Shown: one piece after another, positions 18,352-29,620 of the stretch
Layout of the letters: every line of letters begins with the position of its first letter
How positions within the stretch are numbered: position 1 is the first letter of the stretch
From: Photobacterium sp. GB-56
GTDB lineage: Bacteria > Pseudomonadota > Gammaproteobacteria > Enterobacterales > Vibrionaceae
Direction: 5' to 3'
DNA length: 64,000 nucleotides
Assembly: GCF_003026105.1 (NCBI RefSeq)
Contig: NZ_PYNW01000016.1
Coordinates: 1 to 64,000 of the forward strand
Program-made: the position numbers and the translations under genes
The notes under the pieces: generated by a model
The model's database searches: none
Told to the model about the DNA's origin: nothing
Seen by the model: only the letters and a program-made list of their open reading frames with translations

Positions 18352-20375
18352 TAGTGTTGCTCCAACTGAGAAACAAAGGCACGCACTTCAGCTGGTAAAT
18401 CCATGTCTTCACCGTATTTTGGTAATACCGGCATATCTGCGTCCATCAAGCGCATACCTTGCTCTGCTTTGTATAACTGCTGCGCACGAATATAGTTGTA
18501 CTTACGCTGAGTCAAACCGTCAGCACTCATCCCATCACGTAAAATAGTTGGGCGAATGAAAACCATTAGGTTGGTTTTTTCAGTTTGGTTATTGGTAGAG
18601 CGGAATAACGCACCAAGCACAGGAATATCACCTAAAATCGGTACTCTTTGCTCAGATTCAAGGGTCTTCTCTTGCATTAAGCCACCTAAAGCGATCATGT
18701 TACCGTCTTTAACCAATACCGATGTGGTTAGCTCTCGCTTATCAAAACGAATATCAACGGCACCATTAGCATCAGCCACTTGCGAGACAACCTGTTCAAT
18801 CTTCATTTGAACTGAGTCCCCTTCGTTGATCTGCGGGGTGACTTTAAGTCGAATACCGACATCCTTACGCTCAACCGTAGTAAACGGATTATCGTTATTA
18901 GAGCCGGTTTGTGAACCAGTCGTCACAGGGACTTCCTGACCAACCGATAAATTCGCTTCTTGGTTATCCAATACCGTGATATTCGGTGTCGATAATACAT
19001 TCACATTTCGGTTTGCTTGAACGGCTGTCACTAACGCAGTCCAATCACCCAATGCAATTGCAGCAGCAGCCCCTTTCACACCACCAAGGAAAGCAGCCAT
19101 TGGTGCTAAATCACCACTTTCTGTCGTCACGATAGGGGGTAATTCCGCACCGGTATCAGGATCGTAACGTTTTTGTGTTGTCGTTTTGTCTTTCGCTGCT
19201 TCTTGCGCAGATAGCAAACCACCAATTGGTGCTCCACTGTTACCAAACTGGATAACACCGCCGTCTTGTGAGCCCCACTGCACACCGAAATCGACACCAT
19301 CACCTTCTTGTACTTCAACAATCATGGCTTCGATATGGACTTGGGCACGACGAATATCTAATTGAGAGATAATCGACTCAAGTTTATTCATCACATCACT
19401 TGGCGCAGAGATAATCAGAGAGTTAGTCGCGTCATGCGCAGAAATCATGACTTCATCTTTACTCGATTGACTCACTTGTGGCGTATTACTCTTATTTGCC
19501 GCTTGGATATTTTCAGACACGCCTTTTAGCACATCAACCATATCAGCGGCTTTGGCGTATTTTAAGTAAATAACGCGACTGTTGCCGCTTGCTGCCATTT
19601 CTTTGTCAAGCTTATGAATCAAGGCTTTTAAACGTTCCCGAACTTTAGGATCGCCTGAAATTAATACTGAGTTGGTACGCTCATCTGCTACCGCTTTCGG
19701 GATCAAAAATCCTGGGGTTGATTTCGCATCAGCACTTTTATTTAACGCCTCAACGATACGCACCATCTCAGGTGCTGAAGCATTATTCAGCGACACGACG
19801 GTCACGTCTTTATTACCAGCACGATCGACACGCTCAATAATATCCGCTAAGCGGTTAACCACCGCAGCACGACCAGTGATCATAATGATATTGGCAGGAT
19901 CGTAGTGAACAACGTTACCCGCACCCGCATTATCGTTAAGTTGGCGTAATAATGGGGAGAGCTCTCGCACTGACACGTTTTTTACTGCAATCACACGCGT
20001 AACCACAGCATCACCAGGCACATTACTGTCATTCGCGCCCACAACTGGGATAGCAGAGGTTTTGGCATCTTTATCACGAATAACTTTGAGTACGCCATCT
20101 TCCATTTCCACAACAGCAAAACCATAGACTTCCAATACGTTAAGGAAGAAACGGTAATACTGCTCATCATTAAGAAGATCATAACTGCGCACATTTACCT
20201 GACCACGAACCGCAGGATCAATAATGATCGTCTTATGTAATGAACGTCCAACAATATTGATGAACTCTTGAATATCTGTCCCTTTGAAATTAGCACTTAG
20301 CTCATCAGCCATTGCCGAACTACAAAGCAAGCTACTTGCTAACCATAGGGCACTTTTACCCATTAATTTTTTCAC
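18351..20375 (-). CDS. gspD: type II secretion outer-membrane secretin D
   Basis: About 674 residues: signal peptide ([26 protein letters not shown]), N0 domain beginning [16 protein letters not shown], three N domains (repeats near 95-330), the secretin barrel with the [16 protein letters not shown] signature, and an S domain. It forms the pentadecameric outer-membrane channel. The GTG at 20375 was chosen: AGGAG lies six bases upstream, whereas the upstream in-frame codons to 20417 would spoil the signal peptide. Confidence 0.95.
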   Translation of the reverse strand: MKKLMGKSALWLASSLLCSSAMADELSANFKGTDIQEFINIVGRSLHKTIIIDPAVRGQVNVRSYDLLNDEQYYRFFLNVLEVYGFAVVEMEDGVLKVIRDKDAKTSAIPVVGANDSNVPGDAVVTRVIAVKNVSVRELSPLLRQLNDNAGAGNVVHYDPANIIMITGRAAVVNRLADIIERVDRAGNKDVTVVSLNNASAPEMVRIVEALNKSADAKSTPGFLIPKAVADERTNSVLISGDPKVRERLKALIHKLDKEMAASGNSRVIYLKYAKAADMVDVLKGVSENIQAANKSNTPQVSQSSKDEVMISAHDATNSLIISAPSDVMNKLESIISQLDIRRAQVHIEAMIVEVQEGDGVDFGVQWGSQDGGVIQFGNSGAPIGGLLSAQEAAKDKTTTQKRYDPDTGAELPPIVTTESGDLAPMAAFLGGVKGAAAAIALGDWTALVTAVQANRNVNVLSTPNITVLDNQEANLSVGQEVPVTTGSQTGSNNDNPFTTVERKDVGIRLKVTPQINEGDSVQMKIEQVVSQVADANGAVDIRFDKRELTTSVLVKDGNMIALGGLMQEKTLESEQRVPILGDIPVLGALFRSTNNQTEKTNLMVFIRPTILRDGMSADGLTQRKYNYIRAQQLYKAEQGMRLMDADMPVLPKYGEDMDLPAEVRAFVSQLEQH

Positions 20376-20422
20376 AAAAAACTCCTGCGTTTTCGTCTTT
20401 TTTGTCACGCAATGCACTGCTA

Positions 20423-21310
20423 TTATTGCAGTTCAATGTGAATATCATGAACTTGACCGCCGCGTTCAACCGTCAAAGTAAAATCAGTCGCTGAAGAAAG
20501 CTCAGCCCAGAGCTTTGCCATCACACTTGGATCGGTCAGGCTATTTCCGTTAATCGCCACCGCTAAATCATTCGCTTTCAGGCCAACAGAATCAAATAAA
20601 ATTCGGTCTTTACCCGGATTCACTCGATATCCCTGTACTTCGCCATCCTTCTTCACTTGAGATAAGCGGATATAACTAAATAGAGATTGAGGTTGAGCTA
20701 AAATTTTCTTTTTGATCTCAGCTAATTTCGAGCTGTCGACATTCGGTTTAGTCGCGTTATTCGAGGTTGATTTTTGCGTAGCTGGCTGGGCTGATTTAGA
20801 GAATTTTAATCCCTCAAGCATCACGGTTTCATCACGACCACTATTGCTAATAATAACGCGATCGTTATACACCGCTTTTAATGTCACACGGGTACCATCA
20901 ACAACTTCATTGACACCATAAGTATTCTGCTTACCGTTGTTTGTGATCACGGCAAAGGCGGATTGAGGATCACTGCTCGCGACAACCCCAACTAACTTTA
21001 AATTCAATCGCGTTTGTGGCGCGTCTTTTTTAACCGTGGCTTCAACCGGCTTTGGCTGCGCGTTATATTGCCCAAATAGATTCATGGACAATAAGTTACC
21101 GACATTAATATCAGATCCTGATGTAGCCACTTTTACTGACTTCGCTTGCCAAGGTGCCACTGTCGCTGGCGGCGCTAATAACATCCACACCATACGACCA
21201 GAAATCCACGCTAAAATAACCACTAGTAGCCACGTTAGTAGTCGTGTAAGTGTACGCTGAGATAGCGGGCGCTTTGTGATTATCATGGGCAGCCATGTAG
21301 ATACTTGCAT
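20423..21310 (-). CDS. gspC: type II secretion system protein C
   Basis: 295 residues: short cytoplasmic N-terminus, one transmembrane helix (about 23-48), a periplasmic homology region (NLFGQYNAQPKP near 79) and a C-terminal PDZ domain (about 205-290, with RVNPGKDRILFDSVGLKANDLAVAINGNSL). It bridges inner-membrane platform and secretin and helps choose substrates. It is the first gene of the 12-gene gspC-N operon; the promoter must lie in the 280 bases shared with divergent hslR, where I could not single out convincing boxes. Confidence 0.95.
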   Translation of the reverse strand: MQVSTWLPMIITKRPLSQRTLTRLLTWLLVVILAWISGRMVWMLLAPPATVAPWQAKSVKVATSGSDINVGNLLSMNLFGQYNAQPKPVEATVKKDAPQTRLNLKLVGVVASSDPQSAFAVITNNGKQNTYGVNEVVDGTRVTLKAVYNDRVIISNSGRDETVMLEGLKFSKSAQPATQKSTSNNATKPNVDSSKLAEIKKKILAQPQSLFSYIRLSQVKKDGEVQGYRVNPGKDRILFDSVGLKANDLAVAINGNSLTDPSVMAKLWAELSSATDFTLTVERGGQVHDIHIELQ

Positions 21311-21591
21311 AGTGGAAATCCATTCAATGAATATCGGGAGGTATATTATCGCTCCCTATATAAACAAGGGGTATTGTAATCAACTTTTATGATCTCTTTT
21401 TAACACATTGAATGCTATTCATTATTGTAAAAAAGAAGCAAATTACTCAAAAGACTAACGATAATTTGTAATAAATTCTTGCTTGATGATTGAAAACCCC
21501 GATTAACATCACCATTTATTAGAAATAGGTGATAGCTGACGCTATTAAAACAATATGATATTTTATCGCCCCTTTGAATAAAGGAACCGTT

Positions 21592-22002
21592 ATGGGTCAA
21601 GCGACATCCGAACTAAAACAGGTTCGTCTTGATAAATGGTTATGGGCTGCACGTTTTTATAAAACACGTTCTGTTGCTCGCACGATGATAGATGGCGGCA
21701 AAGTGCAATATAACGGACAACGCTCAAAACCAAGTAAGATGGTTGAAGTTGGCGCAGAAGTAAAATTGCGCCAAGGTAACGATGAAAAAACCGTTACCAT
21801 CGAAAAAATCTCTGATACCCGCCGTGGTGCACCGGAAGCACAATTGCTATATCAAGAAACAGCACAAAGTATTGAATTACGGGAACGCCATGCACAAATG
21901 CGCAAACTCAATGCTTTTGATAGTCCGAGTCCGATCAAACGACCAGATAAAAAACAGCGTCGTGACATCATGAGATTCAAAAACATCAATACATCAGAAT
22001 AA
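21592..22002 (+). CDS. hslR: Hsp15, heat-shock ribosome-associated RNA-binding protein
   Basis: About 136 residues with an S4 RNA-binding domain near residues 9-70 (VRLDKWLWAARFYKTRSVARTMIDGGKVQYNG) and a basic C-terminal tail (RPDKKQRRDIMRFK). Hsp15 binds 50S subunits that still carry a blocked peptidyl-tRNA and helps recycle them. ATG at 21592 has AAGGAA five bases upstream; an in-frame ATG at 21574 lacks that support. It precedes hslO, the usual heat-shock pair. Confidence 0.95.
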   Translation: MGQATSELKQVRLDKWLWAARFYKTRSVARTMIDGGKVQYNGQRSKPSKMVEVGAEVKLRQGNDEKTVTIEKISDTRRGAPEAQLLYQETAQSIELRERHAQMRKLNAFDSPSPIKRPDKKQRRDIMRFKNINTSE

Positions 22003-22169
22003 AAGGTTGCCAGCCTTAATCAATTCATCGTTGGTAATAGCAGAGTACTTTATATCAAGTAAGCCAAATGCTGAGCCACATGAGTTCATTGAAATACTGG
22101 GTATAACGCACTTAGATGCACTACCAAATATGATGCAGGGTTGGCACCACAGCTGGAGAGAAAGAGAAA

Positions 22170-23048
22170 ATGACACAAGATTTTTTAAACCGTTACCTAT
22201 TTGATGGCGTTTCAGTACGTGGTGAGTTAGTACAGTTAGGTGATACTTACCAACAAATTCTTTCAACCACTGAGTACCCAGCACCAATCAAAACACTACT
22301 TGGTGAATTGTTAGTCGCAACCAGTCTATTAACAGCAACGCTAAAATTTGAAGGCTCAATCACCGTACAATTACAAGGTGATGGTCCTGTTAGCCTCGCT
22401 GTGATTAATGGCGATCAGAACCAAAAGCTACGTGGTGTGGCTCGTTGGGAAGGTGACATTAAAGACGGTAGCACTATCCATGATCTAATGGGCAAAGGCT
22501 ACATGGTGATCACAATCCTTCCTACCAAAGGTGAGCGTTACCAAGGTGTCGTTGGTCTTGAAGGTGAAACCATGGCGGAATGTTTAGAGACTTACTTTAA
22601 AAACTCTGAACAGCTAAAAACACGTATCTGGCTACGTACCGGTGAGTTTGAAGGCCAACCTAAAGCTGCGGGTATGCTATTACAAGTAATGCCCGATGGT
22701 CAGGGCGGTGAAAGCGATTTTGAGCACTTAGAAACAATTACTGATACGGTAAAAGATGACGAACTATTTAGCTTAGATGCACAAGATCTACTGTACCGTT
22801 TATACCACCAAGAAGAAGTAAAAGTATTCGAACCACAAGCCGTCAGCTTTGAATGTAGCTGCTCTCGTGATCGTAGTGGTTCAGCAGTTATTAGCCTTCA
22901 CCCTGACGAGATTGAAAAAATCTTAGCGGAAGATGGAAAAGTATCACTGCATTGTGATTACTGTGGTACCGACTATGACTTCGATAGCATTGATATTGCA
23001 GCACTTCGTGAAAATGCAGGCAATGCTGACGATAGCAAGGTTCATTAA
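22170..23048 (+). CDS. hslO: Hsp33 redox-regulated chaperone
   Basis: 292 residues. The C-terminal zinc switch is intact: CSC near 229-231 and CDYC about 30 residues later, giving the CxC-x(27-32)-CxxC motif whose oxidation releases zinc and activates the holdase. The N-terminal half carries the Hsp33 core ([25 protein letters not shown] region). It protects proteins during oxidative heat stress. It lies 167 bases after hslR, so it may have its own promoter, and ends at a palindromic terminator. Confidence 0.96.
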   Translation: MTQDFLNRYLFDGVSVRGELVQLGDTYQQILSTTEYPAPIKTLLGELLVATSLLTATLKFEGSITVQLQGDGPVSLAVINGDQNQKLRGVARWEGDIKDGSTIHDLMGKGYMVITILPTKGERYQGVVGLEGETMAECLETYFKNSEQLKTRIWLRTGEFEGQPKAAGMLLQVMPDGQGGESDFEHLETITDTVKDDELFSLDAQDLLYRLYHQEEVKVFEPQAVSFECSCSRDRSGSAVISLHPDEIEKILAEDGKVSLHCDYCGTDYDFDSIDIAALRENAGNADDSKVH

Positions 23049-23082
23049 TTCTCGCTTCGTATTAAGCCTGAAATATAATTAC

Positions 23083-23106
23083 AAAGCCGGCATATATGCC
23101 GGCTTT
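23083..23106. terminator. terminator of hslO
   Basis: Perfect palindrome AAAGCCGGCATATATGCCGG continuing to CTTT, 35 bases after the hslO stop; a short T-rich tail (CTTTCTCAT) follows. Confidence 0.75.
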
Positions 23107-23351
23107 CTCATATTGCAAAACAACATTCCAGCTAAAACTTGAAAGTGAATCACTAAAAAGCGCTTCTTTTTTCACCAGAAATAATAATTCAACCCCCTAG
23201 ATTTCTGCTTTAACCGCCCTGTAAACTAAATAAAAACATCTAATTCACACGCCCGTTAGCCTTTGCAAAAGCTAGGGTTATTTATGATGTATATCCCTGA
23301 TTTAGCCCGTTATGGTTAATAGTTAAACAACATCTTACCCAAGGAGCGCCA
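23107..23351 (+). other. pckA upstream region
   Basis: AT-rich, no open reading frame of note. A TTGCAA at 23263 and TATGAT at 23283 are too close for a standard sigma-70 promoter. No clear cAMP-CRP site was found, although pckA is catabolite-controlled in related bacteria. The ribosome binding site AAGGAG lies at the end, seven bases before the ATG. Confidence 0.4.
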
Positions 23352-24983
23352 ATGAGCACAATGTGTGTCGATAATAAGGTTGCAACGAACATGGATTTGT
23401 CCCAATACGGAATACTCAATGTTACAGATGTGATTCGTAATCCTTCTTACGAAATACTGTTCGCAGAAGAGACGAAAACAGAGTTAAAAGGGTTTGAAAA
23501 AGGCATTGTCACCGAGCTCGGTGCAATTGCTGTTGATACAGGGATATTTACTGGTCGTTCACCACAAGATAAATTTATTGTCAAAGACGACACCACCCAA
23601 GATACCTTGTGGTGGTCAGATCAAGGCAAAAACGATAATAAACCACTTAGCCAACAAGCATGGCATGATCTTAAATCTCTCGTAACAGCGCAACTCTCTA
23701 ACAAACGTCTTTTTGTGGTAGATGGCTATTGTGGCGCTAACCCTGATACACGTATATGTATTCGAGTGATCACTGAAGTCGCTTGGCAAGCACACTTCGT
23801 TAAAAACATGTTTATTCGCCCAACAGAAGCAGAGTTAGCAACATTTGAGCCCGACTTTGTGATCATGAATGGCTCGAAGTGTACTAATCCTAAATGGCAA
23901 GAGCACGGCATGAACTCAGAGAACTTCACGGTATTTAACCTCTCTGAAAAAATGCAACTTATTGGCGGTACATGGTATGGCGGTGAGATGAAAAAAGGGA
24001 TGTTCGCGATGATGAACTACTTTTTACCTCTCAAAGGCATTGCCTCTATGCATTGCTCTGCCAATATAGGGGAAAATGGTGATACCGCTATCTTTTTTGG
24101 CTTATCTGGCACAGGTAAAACAACCTTATCAACGGATCCTAAACGGGCATTAATTGGTGATGATGAGCATGGTTGGGATGACAACGGTGTGTTTAACTTT
24201 GAAGGTGGATGTTATGCAAAAACCATTAACCTTTCAAAAGAAGCTGAACCTGATATCTACCATGCTATTCGTCGTGATGCGTTACTGGAGAACGTAACCG
24301 TACGTAATGATGGTTCTATCGATTTTAATAATAATTCAAAAACAGAAAACACTCGCGTGTCTTACCCGATTTATCATATCAATAATATCGTAAAACCTAT
24401 CTCAAAAGGTGGCCATGCCAATAAGGTTATTTTCTTATCGGCAGATGCTTTTGGTGTATTACCTCCGGTATCAAAGCTAACCCCCGAGCAAACTAAATAT
24501 CACTTCTTATCAGGTTTTACTGCAAAACTCGCGGGAACGGAACGTGGTATTACAGAGCCGACACCGACTTTCTCTGCATGTTTTGGTAATGCTTTTTTAA
24601 CCCTCCACCCAACAAAATATGCAGAAGTGTTAGTGAAACGTATGGAAGCAGCGGGAGCTGAAGCCTACTTAGTCAATACAGGCTGGAATGGCACAGGTAA
24701 ACGTATTTCGATCCAAGATACTCGTGGCATTATCGATGCAATTTTAGATGGCTCAATTGATAGCGCACCAACTAAGCAAATTCCTATTTTCAATTTAACC
24801 GTACCAACGGCATTACCCGGTGTCGCCCCTGAAATTCTAGATCCTCGTGATACCTATACCGACCCACTACAATGGGAAAGTAAAGCCAAAGATCTTGCCA
24901 GTCGATTTATCGCAAACTTCGATAAATATACTGATACCGCAGAAGGCGAGTCTTTAGTCAAAGCAGGCCCGCAGCTCGATTAA
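23352..24983 (+). CDS. pckA: phosphoenolpyruvate carboxykinase (ATP)
   Basis: Converts oxaloacetate and ATP to phosphoenolpyruvate, the first committed step of gluconeogenesis, in the cytosol. 543 residues, normal for the ATP-dependent class. The substrate/metal region ([12 protein letters not shown] near 57-68), the kinase-1a P-loop [11 protein letters not shown] near 252-262, the metal-binding [11 protein letters not shown] that follows and the C-terminal adenine-binding [11 protein letters not shown] are all present. Single-gene transcript with its own terminator. Confidence 0.97.
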   Translation: MSTMCVDNKVATNMDLSQYGILNVTDVIRNPSYEILFAEETKTELKGFEKGIVTELGAIAVDTGIFTGRSPQDKFIVKDDTTQDTLWWSDQGKNDNKPLSQQAWHDLKSLVTAQLSNKRLFVVDGYCGANPDTRICIRVITEVAWQAHFVKNMFIRPTEAELATFEPDFVIMNGSKCTNPKWQEHGMNSENFTVFNLSEKMQLIGGTWYGGEMKKGMFAMMNYFLPLKGIASMHCSANIGENGDTAIFFGLSGTGKTTLSTDPKRALIGDDEHGWDDNGVFNFEGGCYAKTINLSKEAEPDIYHAIRRDALLENVTVRNDGSIDFNNNSKTENTRVSYPIYHINNIVKPISKGGHANKVIFLSADAFGVLPPVSKLTPEQTKYHFLSGFTAKLAGTERGITEPTPTFSACFGNAFLTLHPTKYAEVLVKRMEAAGAEAYLVNTGWNGTGKRISIQDTRGIIDAILDGSIDSAPTKQIPIFNLTVPTALPGVAPEILDPRDTYTDPLQWESKAKDLASRFIANFDKYTDTAEGESLVKAGPQLD

Positions 24984-24997
24984 GTGTCAAACAACCC

Positions 24998-25022
24998 AGC
25001 CCCTATCGGTAGGGGCTTTTTT
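24998..25022 (+). terminator. terminator of pckA
   Basis: AGCCCCTA / TAGGGGCT stem with a TCGG tetraloop and seven T, 14 bases after the pckA stop. Confidence 0.93.
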
Positions 25023-25165
25023 ATCTCTCACATCACTGATCTACTATAAATTCAAAACCATAGCGTGCCTCAAATCCGACTCACATATCTTGCCAAGTAC
25101 TAATATTTGCGCCAATCTCATCATATAGATAATAAAATGTGTTAATGGCTTTCAGGGAATGAATT

Positions 25166-27163
25166 ATGCGTTGGGTTGCCAAACTTATTGCTTCTGTATT
25201 ACTGCTTGGCGGACTGAGTATTGTGGCACTGCTCGTATTGCTGCAAACCCGCTATGCCACTCCCATACTCAACCATACCCTCGCCTTTTTCTCCCACTAT
25301 CAGTTAGCTGAAACACAATTACACTATGATATAAAACAACCACTACAAATAACGCTTCAACCACTCACCGTAAAAAAGGCGAATAAAACCTTATTGTCAG
25401 TTGACAGTATCACTCTCGAACTTTCATCACGTTCATTACAAAAGCAGCGTCTGGTGTTTTCCAATGTCATTATTGATGGGATCGATTTACATCATCAGCA
25501 ATGGGATAAATTTGAACAACTCTCAGCCTTTTCTATTGATCGTTTAGCAATTAATGATCTCTCAATAGCCACTCCCGCGATAACAATCAACCATGCACAG
25601 CTTCAAATCGATAATTGGCAATATATTGATCCTCAGCAACCTTGGTGGCTGCAATTTAGCGGGCAGTTTCAATTAAGCGTTCCTCAAATAACATGGCACA
25701 ATCAAACGCTAGAAAATCTGTTATTAAACGGGACAAAACAGAAGCAACAGTGGCAACTGACAGGATTTTCAGGGAGATGGCAACAAGCGAACTTTAATGG
25801 TACGGCAAACTATAACAGTGACACCCAGTTATTAACGTTAGATCAACTCACGCTAACCAACCTTCGCATCCAACAATCACAACCATTAGCCGCATGGCCG
25901 AAATGGTTAGCAGATGCCACACCCGTTCGTCATATCATGATTAAACGCGCTGACGTTTTAGATAGTAGTATTGAACAACCTATTTGGGCTGCTGATAATA
26001 TTAGTTTGTCATTAGAAAACTGGTCATGGCCTAACAGTTACTGGCAACAAGATAACGCCCATTTATCTGTCAGTGCCAGTAATGCGAAATGGCACGATAT
26101 CGTATTTGAACAACCGATCGTTGAGCTGAATTTCATGCCGGAAAAGATCAACAGTCAGGGTATTTCGGCTCAGTTACTCAATGGTTATATACGTATGGAT
26201 GGCGACATTTCACCTGACAAGATCAAACTAAAAAAATTGTTGGCCTCAGGAATAAAAGGCTTTCTTCCTCCACACTGGTTCCATACGACAAAAACATTAA
26301 CCTCAAGGCTATCAGAGCTAACTATCGATAAGCTTGATATCAATAATATACAGTTAACATCAACAGACACTCAGCTACCGTTTCAACTCGCCGGGATCAA
26401 CATTGATGGTAATGGTGTAGTAGTAAAGCATCAGCATCAATGGGGCTTATGGCAAGGCAACCTTGATACCAGCCTTGGCTTTGCCAGCATCAACCAAATT
26501 GTTTTTATCGATCCGATTGTAGAAATGAGCAGTGCCAATGGCGATTGGGCGATCAATAAATTTGTCTTACCTTTTACTGATGGCATGCTAACAGCTAATG
26601 CGGATATTCAATTAGCACAACAAGGTCAGCCTTGGTCTCTTTCTATCTCTAGCGATAGTGTTCCCGCTGCTCTCATTTATCGTTGGTTCAAATTACCACT
26701 GCCATTAAACGGTAAAATTGACGGAACATTACACGCACAAGGATTAGCAAGTAATCGCCAAAGCTTCAATTACAGTTTATCTGGACAAACCGCTCTCACC
26801 TTTAGAGATATTCATTTAGATAATATTGCACCAACCCAATTACTTACTCATTGGAAAACAAAAGGGAATTTACTCGGTACGGTATTAGGTAGCAGCAATG
26901 AAAATAGCGATAGTAATGCTCAAGCATTAATACTATCGCCACTGAATATCACGGCTGAAAGGGGAAGAATTACCATTCCTACTTGGCTCGCAAGCAATGA
27001 TAATTTTAGCCTATCACTCACCAGTCAATGGGATCTGGCGCTCCCAACACAGCAACAACTGGAGTGGGTATTAAAGGAAAACTGCCAACAAGTCGATCGT
27101 CGTTGGCATGCCGATCAAATAGAAGTGAATTCGTTTTCAACGTGTAGCGGCAAGATCAAATAA
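25166..27163 (+). CDS. AsmA-family inner-membrane-anchored protein
   Basis: 665 residues: an N-terminal transmembrane anchor (about 5-26) followed by a long beta-rich periplasmic region. It has the AsmA-family pattern of repeated short hydrophobic strands, a first chorein-like segment near 45-100 and a C-terminal region (PAALIYRWFKLPLPLNGKIDG) typical of the family. AsmA-like proteins are thought to be bridge-like phospholipid carriers between the membranes. Exact paralogue cannot be named by eye. The last 49 bases overlap the convergent GNAT-thioesterase gene, so both genes share coding DNA. Confidence 0.82.
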   Translation: MRWVAKLIASVLLLGGLSIVALLVLLQTRYATPILNHTLAFFSHYQLAETQLHYDIKQPLQITLQPLTVKKANKTLLSVDSITLELSSRSLQKQRLVFSNVIIDGIDLHHQQWDKFEQLSAFSIDRLAINDLSIATPAITINHAQLQIDNWQYIDPQQPWWLQFSGQFQLSVPQITWHNQTLENLLLNGTKQKQQWQLTGFSGRWQQANFNGTANYNSDTQLLTLDQLTLTNLRIQQSQPLAAWPKWLADATPVRHIMIKRADVLDSSIEQPIWAADNISLSLENWSWPNSYWQQDNAHLSVSASNAKWHDIVFEQPIVELNFMPEKINSQGISAQLLNGYIRMDGDISPDKIKLKKLLASGIKGFLPPHWFHTTKTLTSRLSELTIDKLDINNIQLTSTDTQLPFQLAGINIDGNGVVVKHQHQWGLWQGNLDTSLGFASINQIVFIDPIVEMSSANGDWAINKFVLPFTDGMLTANADIQLAQQGQPWSLSISSDSVPAALIYRWFKLPLPLNGKIDGTLHAQGLASNRQSFNYSLSGQTALTFRDIHLDNIAPTQLLTHWKTKGNLLGTVLGSSNENSDSNAQALILSPLNITAERGRITIPTWLASNDNFSLSLTSQWDLALPTQQQLEWVLKENCQQVDRRWHADQIEVNSFSTCSGKIK

Positions 27164-28038
27164 GTACCGGTAAAACTGGAAGCAACTTTACCACCGCTAT
27201 ACACATTCACATCGACACTGATACGACCTTTACGACCTTTCGCTAAGCGATCAATATCACCGCGTAAGTTTTCTATGGTGCTCACCGCTTTAGGTCGTTC
27301 AGTCACAGGGGCTGAATAACGGATATGGCTATCAACCAAAATGATATTGCCCTCTAATCCACGTTCTTTCAGCAATAACCAAATAAAACCCCAGCCCGCT
27401 AAGGTTGCCATGGTAAAAATGCTCCCCGCAAACATAAACTCATTGGGGTTTAAATTAGCATTAAACAGCGCACTCACCTCAAAGCGATAACCTGTGTATT
27501 GGTTGATTTTTATCCCCATTTTATCGCTGATCGGGATCTGTTGTTGCCACAGTGTTTGTAACTCCTGACACCATTCAGGATGACGCACAACTTCATTTAA
27601 TGGCTCTAGATGTTTCAGCATTTGTTGGTGACGAACAGGACCTCGCTCATCACTCAATTCACCTTCACTGGCAAAACCATTTTTTAAATAAAAAGGAATA
27701 GCATCTTCACGGGCATTACACACCATCCGCTTAGCACCGTCTTGCCTTGCGAGTGACTCTAAAGCCATTAAAATTAAGCCACCTAAACCATGGCGGCGAA
27801 CATTAGGATCAACCGCCATGTAACGTACTTGTCCCTCATTATCAGGCGTTAAATATAAACGCCCAATCGCCACCACCTGATCACGATTATTGATGATCAT
27901 ACGATGTTCACTCAATTCATCATACGCATCACGTTCAGAGCCTTGTGGCATCTGCCAAGGTTCACGCAACATCCGCCAACGAAAATGGTAATAGCTCGCC
28001 AACTGCTCATCTGTTTGAGGCGTCACTAATCGAAACAT
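27115..28038 (-). CDS. yiiD: GNAT acetyltransferase fused to hotdog thioesterase (YiiD type)
   Basis: 307 residues in two domains. Residues 1-145 are a GNAT fold with the acetyl-CoA motif RYMAVDPNVRRHGLGGLIL. Residues 165-307 are a YiiD-type thioesterase hotdog domain (GIKINQYTGYRFEVSA..NPNEFMFAGSIFTMATLAGWG). The same fusion exists in E. coli YiiD and in many gamma-proteobacteria, where a role in fatty-acid supply has been proposed. In this order it is followed by dtd and yihY-type genes, all on the minus strand. The 3' end overlaps the AsmA-like gene. Confidence 0.88.
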   Translation of the reverse strand: MFRLVTPQTDEQLASYYHFRWRMLREPWQMPQGSERDAYDELSEHRMIINNRDQVVAIGRLYLTPDNEGQVRYMAVDPNVRRHGLGGLILMALESLARQDGAKRMVCNAREDAIPFYLKNGFASEGELSDERGPVRHQQMLKHLEPLNEVVRHPEWCQELQTLWQQQIPISDKMGIKINQYTGYRFEVSALFNANLNPNEFMFAGSIFTMATLAGWGFIWLLLKERGLEGNIILVDSHIRYSAPVTERPKAVSTIENLRGDIDRLAKGRKGRISVDVNVYSGGKVASSFTGTYLILPLHVENEFTSI

Positions 28039-28096
28039 GAATTCCCTCTCTTTCCATTCTCGGTTTATGGTGTATATCTGATACTAATGTGATTTT

Positions 28097-28534
28097 CTAG
28101 ACTTGTAGCCAAAACGTCACTGGACCATCGTTATTTAGTGCTACTTGCATATCGGCAGCAAAGATACCCGTTTCTGTCTGAATTTCTTTTACCTTACATT
28201 GTTCGACAAAATATTCATAAAGACGTTCAGCATCAACAGGCGTAGCCCCACTCGAAAAACCTGGCCGCATACCCTTTTTAGTATCCGCCGCTAACGTAAA
28301 TTGTGAAACCACCAACACACTGCCACCCGCCTGCTGCACGTTTAAATTCATTTTGCCATCGTCATCACTAAAGACACGGTAACCGAGCACTTTATCACGC
28401 AGCTTTTGTGCTTTTGCTTCGTCATCACCTTTTTCAACGCCTAACAGCACTAACAAGCCTTTGCCAATCGCGCCAGTGATCTGTCCATCCACCGTCACGC
28501 TAGCCTCAGTAACTCGTTGGATCAGTGCAATCAT
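28097..28534 (-). CDS. dtd: D-aminoacyl-tRNA deacylase
   Basis: 145 residues. Removes D-amino acids (and glycine mis-attached to tRNA-Ala) from tRNA. The two active-site motifs are present: SQFTLAAD near 78-85 and [12 protein letters not shown] at the C-terminus (the Gly-cisPro mirror motif GPVT). Overlaps yihY by 4 bases, indicating one operon. Confidence 0.97.
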   Translation of the reverse strand: MIALIQRVTEASVTVDGQITGAIGKGLLVLLGVEKGDDEAKAQKLRDKVLGYRVFSDDDGKMNLNVQQAGGSVLVVSQFTLAADTKKGMRPGFSSGATPVDAERLYEYFVEQCKVKEIQTETGIFAADMQVALNNDGPVTFWLQV

Positions 28535-29442
28535 TTTTCTTCCTCTTTCATATTCTGCGACGTGTCATCCGATTTTTGCTCTGTCGGTAATGATAACTGA
28601 TTCGCCTGATCCCAAAAACCACGCTCACCTAAACTAGCGGTGATCTCTGCGCCCAGTAAAACAATGCACCAACATAAATAAATCCAAACAAATAAGATAG
28701 GAATTGCAGCTAAGGCGCCGTAAATCATCTGATAAGAATGAAAATGCGCGAGGTAAATCGCAAAACCTTTCTTACTTAGCTCAAATAAAATACTCGCACT
28801 TAGACTACCAATCAGTGCATGGCGGAACGTCACTTTACCATTCGGCACTAATAAGTAGAGCAATAAAAATGCCAAGCTAGACATAAGAGAAGGAAACCAG
28901 CGTAAGGACTGCTGTAAAAGGCCGTGTAATGCTTGATGTTCAAGCAATGCCAGTGAACCAAGGTAAGAGCTTACCGCAATACTAGAACCCAACAGAATCG
29001 GTCCTAACGTTAAAATCATCCAATAGATTGAAAATGAAATAACCCAACGACGTTTCTGTTTAATTCGCCAGATATAATTTAACGAGGTATCTATTGATGA
29101 AATCAACATCATGGCAACCACAAACAAAGCCGCAATACCGACAGCCGTCATTTTGCCAGCATTAGAAACGAACTCATTTAAGTAGGTTTTCACGACCGCG
29201 CCAGCCGCTGGTACGAAATTCTCGATCACAAAGTTTTGTAATTGCTCACCGAGTCCTGCAAATACTGGCACTGCTGATAACGCCGAAATAACAACAGTAA
29301 TGAGCGGCACCAGTGATAATAAAGTGACATAAGCCATTGAGCCTGCGGTAACCGTTAAACGATCATGATTCACTCGCTGGATTAAATACGAAAAATAATC
29401 CATCATCAGATGGATTTTGGGACCTAATTGCAACTTCGCCAT
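28531..29442 (-). CDS. yihY: YihY/BrkB-family inner-membrane protein
   Basis: About 303 residues with six predicted transmembrane helices and the family signatures [24 protein letters not shown] and [27 protein letters not shown]. Related proteins were once called ribonuclease BN or virulence factor BrkB; true function is unknown. The frame is open to 29490, but MAKLQ at 29442 gives the family's usual N-terminal length; no strong ribosome binding site decides it. Leads the yihY-dtd pair. Confidence 0.9.
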   Translation of the reverse strand: MAKLQLGPKIHLMMDYFSYLIQRVNHDRLTVTAGSMAYVTLLSLVPLITVVISALSAVPVFAGLGEQLQNFVIENFVPAAGAVVKTYLNEFVSNAGKMTAVGIAALFVVAMMLISSIDTSLNYIWRIKQKRRWVISFSIYWMILTLGPILLGSSIAVSSYLGSLALLEHQALHGLLQQSLRWFPSLMSSLAFLLLYLLVPNGKVTFRHALIGSLSASILFELSKKGFAIYLAHFHSYQMIYGALAAIPILFVWIYLCWCIVLLGAEITASLGERGFWDQANQLSLPTEQKSDDTSQNMKEEEK

Positions 29443-29620
29443 TGGTTTGTTGTCAGCCTTATAACTTTGTTCTATTAATCTTATACACATTGTGAAAAGG
29501 CTTTCATTTTTTTGCCTTCTCTCAACTCTTTATTTGCGTCTTATCAATCAATTCTCTCTTGTTAGAACAAACGTTAAGATTGATTTATTTCAGCGCAGCA
29601 TGCCTTACTAGGAGCATAAC

